Assembly (NCBI GenBank): GCA_025060085.1
Contig: JANXCM010000018.1
Span: forward strand, 1-9,887
Source: Patescibacteria group bacterium
GTDB taxonomy: Bacteria; Patescibacteriota; Minisyncoccia; UBA6257; HR35
Direction: 5' to 3'
DNA length: 9,887 bases
The notes beneath the pieces were generated by a model. It had not been told where the DNA came from. It saw nothing but the letters and a program-made list of their open reading frames with translations, and ran no database searches. Every line of letters begins with the position of its first letter. Positions within the stretch are counted from its first letter, which is position 1. Below, one piece after another: positions 1-5,690 of the stretch. The position numbers and the translations under genes are program-made.

Positions 1-98
1 AAATATTTTTAAATATTTTAAATATCAAATAATATTTTATTATTTTATAAAAGAAATTTTTAACTAGCTTACATTAAAAACAATATATCTGTTTCTTT
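1..98. other. A/T-rich flank downstream of smpB with no recognisable gene
   Basis: Nothing codes here. The first 25 bases contain AAATATTT-like palindromes at 1-8, 11-18 and 20-25, spaced about 10 bases apart, as phased A/T tracts. No GC-rich stem with a T-run is present for an intrinsic terminator after smpB. No tmRNA or tRNA fold is seen. Confidence 0.5.
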
Positions 99-557
99 TT
101 ACATCTGGATTATTCTCTCAAATTTATTCTTGATTCTTCTAAATTCTCTTTCTTTAATTTTCTCTCTTTTTTCAAATTTTTTCAAGCCCTTAACTAGAGC
201 GATTTCTATTTTAATTAAATTATTCTTAGAATATATTCTCAAGGGAACTAAGGTTAATCCTTTTTCTTTAGTTTTACCAATTAAATATTTTATTTCTTTT
301 TTTGTTAATAATAATTTTCTAGGTCTATCATCTCTATAATCCTTAGGTGTGTTTTTGGGTTGATATGGAGGTAAATTGAAATTTACTAAATAAACCTCTC
401 CATTTGTAATAGTAACGTAGCTACCCTTCAGACTTCCTCTATTTGCTCTTAAAGATTTAACCTCAAATCCTTTTAGTTCTATACCGGCATTGAATTTTTC
501 TAAAATATGATAATGATAACCAATACCGGGATTAAAAATATTTACCATTATAATCAC
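99..557 (-). CDS. smpB: SsrA-binding protein SmpB (trans-translation)
   Basis: SmpB binds tmRNA and carries it into the A site of stalled ribosomes, starting rescue and tagging of the truncated peptide. The 152 residues match the family along their whole length: the GxEVKSLR core (GFEVKSLR, residues 30-37), the RPRKLLL segment (78-84), GLTLVPLRIY (100-109) and the KGxKxxEKRExIKER tail (124-137). The tail, which enters the mRNA channel, has F-E-K-R where many homologues have H/Y-D-K-R. The longest frame begins with GTG at 557, two bases after the glutaredoxin stop. An in-frame ATG at 548-546 (149 residues) is an equally good or better start, because the family resemblance begins only near residue 6. 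Neither start has a Shine-Dalgarno sequence. It is the last gene of the minus-strand group. No ssrA (tmRNA) is visible in the 98 bases beyond it, which are nearly pure A/T. Confidence 0.96.
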   Translation of the reverse strand: MIIMVNIFNPGIGYHYHILEKFNAGIELKGFEVKSLRANRGSLKGSYVTITNGEVYLVNFNLPPYQPKNTPKDYRDDRPRKLLLTKKEIKYLIGKTKEKGLTLVPLRIYSKNNLIKIEIALVKGLKKFEKREKIKEREFRRIKNKFERIIQM

Positions 558-559
558 AT

Positions 560-796
560 CTACTTATCTTCAAGAGCATTATCTATTTCTTCAGGAGAAT
601 AACCTATAATGATTTTACCCTCAATATCAATTACCGGTACTCCTAGTTGTCCAGATTTTTCTACCATTTCATCTCTTGCTTGAAGATTTAATTCAACATT
701 TTTCTCTTCATAAGAAATTCCTTTCTGATTAAAATATTCTTTTACTGCTTCACAAAATGGACACCAACTTGTAGTATAAATAATTACTTTTTTCAT
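560..796 (-). CDS. Glutaredoxin-like protein (YruB/NrdH type)
   Basis: A 78-residue single-domain thioredoxin-fold protein, presumably cytoplasmic since it has no signal or membrane segment. The redox centre is W-C-P-F-C (residues 11-15). The cis-proline loop is GVPV (52-55), with Val where classical glutaredoxins have Thr before Pro54. A late glycine motif (IIGYSPEEID, 63-72) follows. Length and motifs match the small YruB/NrdH-type glutaredoxins that reduce disulfides using thioredoxin reductase or glutathione. The electron donor and substrate cannot be read from the sequence. It lies 64 bases downstream of the DsbA-like gene and 2 bases upstream of smpB, and its stop is TAG. The upstream gap has a TATGAT at 808-803 (minus strand), only 7 bases before the ATG, and no Shine-Dalgarno sequence. 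The family is secure, but a specific role such as ribonucleotide reductase reductant is not supported here. Confidence 0.92.
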   Translation of the reverse strand: MKKVIIYTTSWCPFCEAVKEYFNQKGISYEEKNVELNLQARDEMVEKSGQLGVPVIDIEGKIIIGYSPEEIDNALEDK

Positions 797-825
797 TTTA
801 AAATCATAAAAAATTGATAATTAAA

Positions 826-842
826 ACATTAAATTGTAATGT
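826..842. repeat. Short inverted repeat between the DsbA-like and glutaredoxin genes
   Basis: ACATTA (826-831) and TAATGT (837-842) are perfect inverted copies around a 5-base loop, inside the 64-base gap on the minus-strand side. The stem has only one G/C pair, so it would be weak. It could be a feeble attenuator or processing site, or chance in AT-rich DNA. A short run of T follows it in the direction of transcription, too weak to call a terminator. Confidence 0.25.
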
Positions 843-860
843 AATCGACATTTTAAATTT

Positions 861-1565
861 CTATTTATTTAGTTTTTCAATTTCAATATCAATAGCTTTA
901 TTGATAGATTGAACATCAAGTCCTGAAATAAATAAATTATTAACAAAAAAGGCTGGTGTTCCTCGAACCCCTAATTGAGTACCTTGTAAATAGTCATTTT
1001 TAATATCTCTATCGTATTTTTTGTTTTCATAACATTCTTTAAATTTATTTTCATCTAAATTAAACGATTTGGCTAAATTAAAAAGATAATCCTTTTCACC
1101 TGTTTTCTGTCCTAAACCATTAAGAAAATCTTGAAACACTTTTTTATGAAAATCCCAATATTTATTTTGTTCATTAGCACAACGACTGGCAAGATGAGTA
1201 TTATAAGAAAAAGGATGAGTTGGTAAAGGAAAATCACGAAAGTAAATTACTATCATACCATTGTCAATGTAATTTTGAAAAGAATTAAAAATAACTTCAG
1301 GGACCTGAGCGCAAAAAGGACAATGAAAATCTCCAAATTCTACGATTTTAATTGGCGCATTTGGATTACCTAATGGAGGTAAATTACCCAAAATTTCATT
1401 GACATTAATATTAGTCACCTTAATTCTTTCATCTAAATTTTTTCTAGTAATTTTAAAATCAGAAAAAATATAAATAACAAAAAATAAAATTATTAAACCT
1501 AGAATAATTAAAAAAATATTTTCCTGTTTAATTTGGGCTTTTTTAATTATTGATTTTATTTTCAT
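861..1565 (-). CDS. Membrane-anchored DsbA-family thiol:disulfide oxidoreductase (Thioredoxin_4-like)
   Basis: A 234-residue protein: a basic N-terminus, one membrane segment (about 17-35), a linker, then a DsbA-type thioredoxin domain with inserted helices, expected outside the membrane. The active site is C-P-F-C (82-85) after VEFGDFH. The cis-proline loop is GVRGTPAFFVN (199-209, Pro204). Two further cysteines, C129 (in ASRCANEQ) and C178 (in FKECYEN), sit where many members of this family have a second, probably structural, disulfide. Such proteins oxidise or isomerise disulfides in exported proteins, often with VKOR or DsbB as re-oxidant; neither partner lies in the window. It starts 15 bases after the pseudopilin stop and in the same reading frame. 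The stop is TAG. No Shine-Dalgarno sequence is seen, but a perfect TATAAT lies 8 bases before the ATG. An isomerase role is possible; the direction of the reaction cannot be read from sequence. Confidence 0.92.
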   Translation of the reverse strand: MKIKSIIKKAQIKQENIFLIILGLIILFFVIYIFSDFKITRKNLDERIKVTNINVNEILGNLPPLGNPNAPIKIVEFGDFHCPFCAQVPEVIFNSFQNYIDNGMIVIYFRDFPLPTHPFSYNTHLASRCANEQNKYWDFHKKVFQDFLNGLGQKTGEKDYLFNLAKSFNLDENKFKECYENKKYDRDIKNDYLQGTQLGVRGTPAFFVNNLFISGLDVQSINKAIDIEIEKLNK

Positions 1566-1568
1566 AAT

Positions 1569-1585
1569 AATGATTATAAATCATT
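1569..1585 (-). promoter_or_regulatory. Inverted repeat with a -10-like TATAAT between the pseudopilin and DsbA-like genes
   Basis: AATGATT (1569-1575) and AATCATT (1579-1585) form a perfect 7-base inverted repeat with a 3-base centre, overlapping the pseudopilin stop TGA (1583-1581). On the minus strand the middle contains TATAAT (1578-1573), placed so that a transcript would begin at or next to the DsbA-like ATG at 1565. It could be a promoter for a leaderless message with a small operator. TATAAT is common by chance in DNA this AT-rich, and no -35 partner is clear. Confidence 0.25.
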
Positions 1586-2096
1586 TAATACTATAGTCAA
1601 TATTTCCTGTATAATTAATAGTTATGGTTGCTGTTAAATTAATTTTTGAATTGTATAAAACTATTTTTGTGGTAGTATTAGGTTTACCGTTAAATTTGGT
1701 AAAAAAAACTTGAGTAGTGCTACCTTCTTGAGGAAAAAGAAATTTATTATTAAAGCTTAAATTAAATTTTTGAAAATAAGCTGAAGTTGAAAAATTAATA
1801 CCTTGAAAAAGATAAAAACTATCCGTGGTTGTATTTTCAAAATAAATACCCCAAGAAGAGTTTTCTTCACCTAAAATAGATTTTTGCCGAGCTTTAATTA
1901 AAAGGTTAGTTATTAATTCAGAATCATTTTTCAAATTTTGATAATCTAAAGAAATATTAAAAATATTTTGATATAAACCAATTCCTAAAATAAAAAAAAT
2001 TGAAATAACAAGAATAACTTCGAGGAGAGAGAAAGCTAAATTATTTTTATTAAAATTATTATTTAGATAAAATTTCAAAAAAATTTTTTTAACCAT
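1581..2096 (-). CDS. GspH/FimT-like minor pseudopilin (type IV pilin-like)
   Basis: A 171-residue protein with a type III (prepilin) signal: a basic, Asn/Lys-rich 21-residue leader, then F-S-L-L-E-V-I-L-V-I-S starting at F22, with the required Glu at mature position +5 (E26) and a hydrophobic helix to about residue 43. The residue before the cut is Ala21, not the usual Gly. The body has KARQKSILGE (68-77), SWGIYFE (81-87), SFYLFQG (93-99) and a C-terminal ITINYTGNI (158-166), the layout of GspH/FimT-type pseudopilins. After cleavage and methylation by a prepilin peptidase (not in the window) it would enter the inner membrane and join or prime a pilus fibre. It contains no cysteine, so the DsbA-like protein next door is not needed for its own folding. 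The ATG overlaps the start codon of the divergent gene. The stop is TGA. Confidence 0.88.
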   Translation of the reverse strand: MVKKIFLKFYLNNNFNKNNLAFSLLEVILVISIFFILGIGLYQNIFNISLDYQNLKNDSELITNLLIKARQKSILGEENSSWGIYFENTTTDSFYLFQGINFSTSAYFQKFNLSFNNKFLFPQEGSTTQVFFTKFNGKPNTTTKIVLYNSKINLTATITINYTGNIDYSIK

Positions 2097-2097
2097 G
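2094..2097. other. Divergent start codons overlapping in one CATG
   Basis: The minus-strand pseudopilin ATG (2096-2094) and the plus-strand membrane-protein ATG (2095-2097) share two bases within the palindrome CATG. Promoters for each arm must therefore lie inside the opposite gene. Candidates are a perfect TATAAT for the minus arm (2115-2110) and a TAAAAT for the plus arm (2068-2073). Neither has a convincing -35, so they are weak. No Shine-Dalgarno sequence precedes either start. Confidence 0.6.
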
Positions 2098-2718
2098 TTG
2101 TCTGATTTAATTATAAATTTTCATCATTATTTCAGCCTTTTTATCTGTTTAATATTAATTTTTATCAATTTATTTTTTCAAAAAATTAAAATAAATTTTT
2201 CTTTAATAATAATTTTAATTTTAAGCTTTTTATTTTTACAAGCTCTAATTATTTCTTATCTTCAATATTTAGCTTTTAGCGCACATCCTATTTCTAAATT
2301 TTTATTACCCCCTTATCAACCATTATCAGAATATTTTTTAAACTACGTTATTTATCATTATTTTAAAGAGTCTATTTTCAGAATATCAGGGGGAATATTA
2401 AATTTAATATTTGTTATCTTATTAAATTTTATCTTTAAAGCAACATTATTTTATAAAGAAGAATATTACCTAATTTTTATTGGATCTATCTTGGTTAGTT
2501 TCCCTTTAAACATCGCTATTCTCCCCTTAGGTTTATTTTTGATTCTTATTATCCACCTCAAGAGATTTTTAATAGCTAAAAATTCCTTATTTAATAAAAT
2601 AAGCTTAAAAAATTATTGGTTACTTATTTGTTTTTTTCTTATAATTATTAATATTATTTTAAACTTAAGTGATTTTAATTTTAAATTAAAAGACTTATTA
2701 TTAAATTTAACTCCATGA
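2095..2718 (+). CDS. Polytopic membrane protein of unknown function, first gene of the pilB-pilC block
   Basis: I do not recognise a named family. The 207 residues hold five or six hydrophobic segments: about 11-28, 35-60, 99-118, 125-155 (long enough for two) and 173-191. The largest polar stretch, about 61-98, carries the distinctive S-K-F-L-L-P-P-Y-Q-P-L-S-E-Y-F. There is no GxGD, so it is not an A24 prepilin peptidase. It also lacks the EExxK of PrsW/CAAX proteases and any nucleotide-binding motif. Its TGA stop overlaps the pilB ATG as ATGA, which implies translational coupling and suggests an inner-membrane role in the same pilus machine. I have an unverified impression that similar proteins with an LLPPYQ-like loop sit beside pilB in other Patescibacteria. 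The start is the first ATG, overlapping the divergent pseudopilin start. Confidence 0.8.
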   Translation: MLSDLIINFHHYFSLFICLILIFINLFFQKIKINFSLIIILILSFLFLQALIISYLQYLAFSAHPISKFLLPPYQPLSEYFLNYVIYHYFKESIFRISGGILNLIFVILLNFIFKATLFYKEEYYLIFIGSILVSFPLNIAILPLGLFLILIIHLKRFLIAKNSLFNKISLKNYWLLICFFLIIINIILNLSDFNFKLKDLLLNLTP

Positions 2719-4421
2719 TTATTTCCCTAGAAGAACTTAAAAAACTTCTGATTAATAACAATTTAATAGACGAAATTACCTTTAAAGAGATTCATAAAGA
2801 ATCTCAAAGGCTTAATATTAATATTTTAGATTTATTGTTTAGCCAAAGATTACTTGATAAAGATTATTATGCCAATATTTTAAGTGATTATTTAAAAGTA
2901 AAAAGAATAAATCTTAAGCAAATTACAATACCTAAAAATATTCTTCGATTAATACCTGAAAAAATTGTTCTCGATAAAAAAATAATTCCTTTCAAAGAAG
3001 AAAATGGGATTCTTCACCTTGCGATGATTAATCCTAATGATTATGAAACAATAAATTTTATTGCTAATTTAACTCATAAAAAAATTGAACCGTATTTAGT
3101 TTTAGAAGATGAATTTCAATTTGGTTTAACTTTTTATCAAAAATTATATCAAGAAGAATATGAAGATATTTTAAAAAATGAAATTTCTCAAATTGGTAAT
3201 ATGGAAATAACAGAAGAAATTCAAAATATTTCAGCTGCGAAAATAATCGATAATTTGCTGAGTTATGCTGTAGGTCTAAATACTTCTGATATTCATATTG
3301 AAATTTTTTATGAATATAGTCTAATAAGGTTTAGAATTGATGGTATTTTAAAAGAAATAATGAAATTACCTAAAAAAATACACTCTTCCTTAATTGCCAG
3401 AATTAAAATTTTAGCTAATCTACAAATTGATGAACATTTTCGACCACAAGATGGGAGATTTAAAACTAAATTAGGAGATTTTGAATTTGATATTAGGGTA
3501 TCAATTATTCCCACTATTTATGGAGAAAAGGCTGTTTTAAGATTATTAGCTTCTACATTTAAACCTAGCGCTCTTTCAGATTTAGGTTTAAATAGTTTTC
3601 ATGAAGAACTTATTAAAAAAGCTATAAAAAAATCATACGGAATGATCATTTCTACTGGACCGACTGGTTCAGGAAAAACAACTACTCTTTATACTATTAT
3701 TCAACTATTAAATTCTTCTGAAGTAAATATTTGTACTATTGAAGATCCAATTGAATATGAACTTCCTAGAGTTAATCAAATGCAAGTAAATCCGAAAATA
3801 AATCTAAGTTTTGCTGAAGGTTTAAGAGCTCTTTTAAGACAAGATCCTAATATTATTATGGTAGGCGAAATAAGAGATTATGAAACTGCTGATATTGCTG
3901 TTCAATCTGCTTTAACTGGTCATTTAATTCTTACCACTCTTCATACCAACGATGCTATTTCTTCTATTCCTCGATTATTAGATTTAAAAATACCTAAATA
4001 TCTTGTAGCTTCAACCTTGAGCGTTGTTATCGCTCAAAGATTAGTTAGAAAAATTTGTTTAAATTGTATCTATTCAACAGAAATAAAGAACTATCAAATA
4101 GAAACAATCAAAGAGCAATTATCTAAAGATGGATTATCAGAAAAAGAAATTAACGAATATCCAATTACTAAATATCTTTTTAAGGGGAAGGGTTGTGAAT
4201 TATGTAGCTATTCAGGTTATCGAGGAAGAACAGGTATTTTTGAAATATTTTTTATGGATGATGAATTAATAGATTATTTAGCCAGAAAAGAATTTAATTT
4301 AGTTGAATTTAAATCTATTTTAAAGAGAAAAAATTATAAAACTATGTTTCAGGATGGATTAGAAAAATTAACCGTAGGAATAGCTTCCTTAGAGGAAATA
4401 TTAAGAGTAATTAGAGAATAA
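2715..4421 (+). CDS. pilB: Type IV pilus assembly ATPase PilB (GspE/T2SS-E family)
   Basis: Hexameric cytoplasmic ATPase that drives insertion of pilin subunits through the PilC platform. The 568 residues contain an N-terminal MshEN/T2SSE-N region (about 1-145, including LINNNLIDE and FKEENGILHLAMINP). A second N-domain with SDIHIE (191-196), RFRIDG (205-210) and the DEHFRPQDGR arginine loop (239-248) follows. The core has Walker A GPTGSGKT (315-322), the Asp box TIEDPIEY (341-348), Walker B LLRQDPNIIMVGEIRD (373-388) and the His box TGHLILTTLHTNDA (401-414). Two CxxC pairs, C448/C451 and C494/C497, form the zinc site typical of PilB/GspE and absent from PilT. Full length and intact. It overlaps the upstream membrane gene by 4 bases and pilC by 1. 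A type II secretion or DNA-uptake pseudopilus ATPase would look the same, so pilus versus competence cannot be settled here. Confidence 0.97.
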   Translation: MIISLEELKKLLINNNLIDEITFKEIHKESQRLNINILDLLFSQRLLDKDYYANILSDYLKVKRINLKQITIPKNILRLIPEKIVLDKKIIPFKEENGILHLAMINPNDYETINFIANLTHKKIEPYLVLEDEFQFGLTFYQKLYQEEYEDILKNEISQIGNMEITEEIQNISAAKIIDNLLSYAVGLNTSDIHIEIFYEYSLIRFRIDGILKEIMKLPKKIHSSLIARIKILANLQIDEHFRPQDGRFKTKLGDFEFDIRVSIIPTIYGEKAVLRLLASTFKPSALSDLGLNSFHEELIKKAIKKSYGMIISTGPTGSGKTTTLYTIIQLLNSSEVNICTIEDPIEYELPRVNQMQVNPKINLSFAEGLRALLRQDPNIIMVGEIRDYETADIAVQSALTGHLILTTLHTNDAISSIPRLLDLKIPKYLVASTLSVVIAQRLVRKICLNCIYSTEIKNYQIETIKEQLSKDGLSEKEINEYPITKYLFKGKGCELCSYSGYRGRTGIFEIFFMDDELIDYLARKEFNLVEFKSILKRKNYKTMFQDGLEKLTVGIASLEEILRVIRE

Positions 4422-5656
4422 TGCAATATTATCAATTTTTAGCTTATGATTCTCAGGGTAAATTTCAGAAAGGTAAAATTTTAGGAGAGTCAGAATTATC
4501 AGTAATTGAATATTTAAAAAGTTATGGATTAACAATAGTTAAAATAAATCAAGATAAAAGTATAAATATTTTGAGAGGAATATTAAGATTTTTAACTATC
4601 ATAAGTTTGAAAGATAAAATATTTCTATACAGAAATTTAGTTTTAATTTTGAAATCTGGTGCAAATCTTACTCATGGTTTAAGAGTTTTAGTAAGGTCTT
4701 TAAAATACTCTGCTTTAAAAGAATTAATTCTTTTTATGATTTACCATATAGAAAAAGGTGGACGTATTTATGAAGTTTTCCAATATTATGAAAAAAGTTT
4801 TAACCCAATAGAAATAGAAATTATTAAAGTTGGTGAAATTTCCGGTAATTTAATTAAATCTTTTGATAAACTTGCGCAAGATTTAGATAGAGAAAAGCAA
4901 GTAAAATCTGAAATTATTTCTTCTCTTATTTACCCGACAATAATTTTAGGAGCTTCGTTAGTGGTTATTATTTTAGTGACTACTTTTGTAATACCTCGAC
5001 TGGCTAATTTAGTGAGTCAAATGGAAACAGAATTACCCTTTTATTCAATGTTAATATTAAATATCGGTCTTTTTATCGGTAATAATATTAAAATAATTTT
5101 AGCATTCTTAGGTTTAACTTTTTTAATTTTTATACTGCTCATTCTTTCTAAAACAGGAAAATTTTTCCTATTAAAAATCAGCCTTAAGATTCCAATAATT
5201 AAAAATATTATTTTAACTCTCAATCTTAGATCTTTCTGTTTTATTTTGGAATCTCTTCTTAAAAGTGGAATACCTCTATCCAGAGCAATCCATCTTACAA
5301 GTTATGTTTTAAACCATCCAGAAATTAAATCTGCTACATTAAGAATAAAAAATAAAATAGAACAAGGTGAAAATTTTTCTGAAATAATTAATCAAGAAGA
5401 AGTTTTTCCTAAATTTTTTGGAGGAATAATAAGTATTGCCTCAGAAACAGGTAATATTGTTGAAGTTTTAAATATCCTTCAGGCTTATTACGAAGATGAG
5501 TTTAAATTTTATATTAAGAATTTAATGACTTTAATTGAGCCTATTTTAATTATTTTTGTGGGTTTAATTGTAGGATTAATTGCTGTTTCAATTGTTATTC
5601 CTATTTATCAACAAATAAGTACCCAAATTGAAAAAGGTATTCAACAAAAACCTTAA
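4421..5656 (+). CDS. pilC: Type IV pilus platform protein PilC (GspF/T2SS-F family)
   Basis: Inner-membrane platform protein that sits in the PilB ring and passes pilins into the fibre. The 411 residues have the family plan: an N-terminal cytoplasmic lead (YQFLAYDSQGKFQKGKI), two T2SSF repeats (about 67-190 and 270-390) and three membrane segments (about 168-192, 222-243, 369-396). Paired signatures occur in each repeat: LILKSGANLTHGLRVL (75-90) with VGEISGNL (137-144), then LLKSGIPLSRAI (279-290) with ASETGNIVEVL (340-350). The ATG shares one base with the pilB TAA (TAATG), which supports this start and tight coupling with pilB. No pilT, pilM, pilN or pilO follows; 34 bases later comes lysS. 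Intact, usual length of about 400. GspF of a type II-like system is the only serious alternative. Confidence 0.96.
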   Translation: MQYYQFLAYDSQGKFQKGKILGESELSVIEYLKSYGLTIVKINQDKSINILRGILRFLTIISLKDKIFLYRNLVLILKSGANLTHGLRVLVRSLKYSALKELILFMIYHIEKGGRIYEVFQYYEKSFNPIEIEIIKVGEISGNLIKSFDKLAQDLDREKQVKSEIISSLIYPTIILGASLVVIILVTTFVIPRLANLVSQMETELPFYSMLILNIGLFIGNNIKIILAFLGLTFLIFILLILSKTGKFFLLKISLKIPIIKNIILTLNLRSFCFILESLLKSGIPLSRAIHLTSYVLNHPEIKSATLRIKNKIEQGENFSEIINQEEVFPKFFGGIISIASETGNIVEVLNILQAYYEDEFKFYIKNLMTLIEPILIIFVGLIVGLIAVSIVIPIYQQISTQIEKGIQQKP

Positions 5657-5690
5657 AATTTTATTAATTTTTAAAAATTGAAATTTTAAA
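5657..5690 (+). promoter_or_regulatory. A/T-only spacer before lysS with a perfect palindrome
   Basis: The 34-base gap between pilC and lysS is almost entirely A/T. It contains the perfect 14-base palindrome AATTTTTAAAAATT (5666-5679) and then TTAAAAATTGAAATTT (5671-5686), which recurs with one change just before valS (7201-7216). No Shine-Dalgarno sequence and no -35/-10 pair is convincing. lysS may simply be read from the pil transcript. Confidence 0.2.

Noticed and set aside
1..98. Intrinsic terminator or ssrA gene after smpB
   Set aside because: The stretch is nearly pure A/T with no GC-containing stem followed by a T-run, and it is too short and shows no tRNA-like end for tmRNA.
130..339. 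Plus-strand open frame opposite smpB
   Set aside because: It is antisense to conserved SmpB sequence, has low complexity from reverse-complemented Lys/Glu codons and shows no family resemblance. The frames opposite pilB (3308-3514), pilC (5041-5223) and valS (8509-8748) are rejected for the same reason.
1581..2718. Recoded TGA (as Gly or Trp, as in some CPR and mycoplasma-like genomes)
   Set aside because: No gene contains an internal TGA, Trp is encoded by TGG throughout, and TGA ends the pseudopilin and the membrane protein at sensible places. The standard bacterial code fits.
2095..2718. Membrane protein before pilB as the prepilin peptidase PilD
   Set aside because: Size and membrane segments are similar, but neither the GxGD motif nor the second catalytic Asp context of A24 peptidases is present.
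2715..4421. PilT retraction ATPase
   Set aside because: The full MshEN N-terminal region and the two CxxC pairs (C448/C451, C494/C497) belong to PilB/GspE; PilT is shorter and lacks them.
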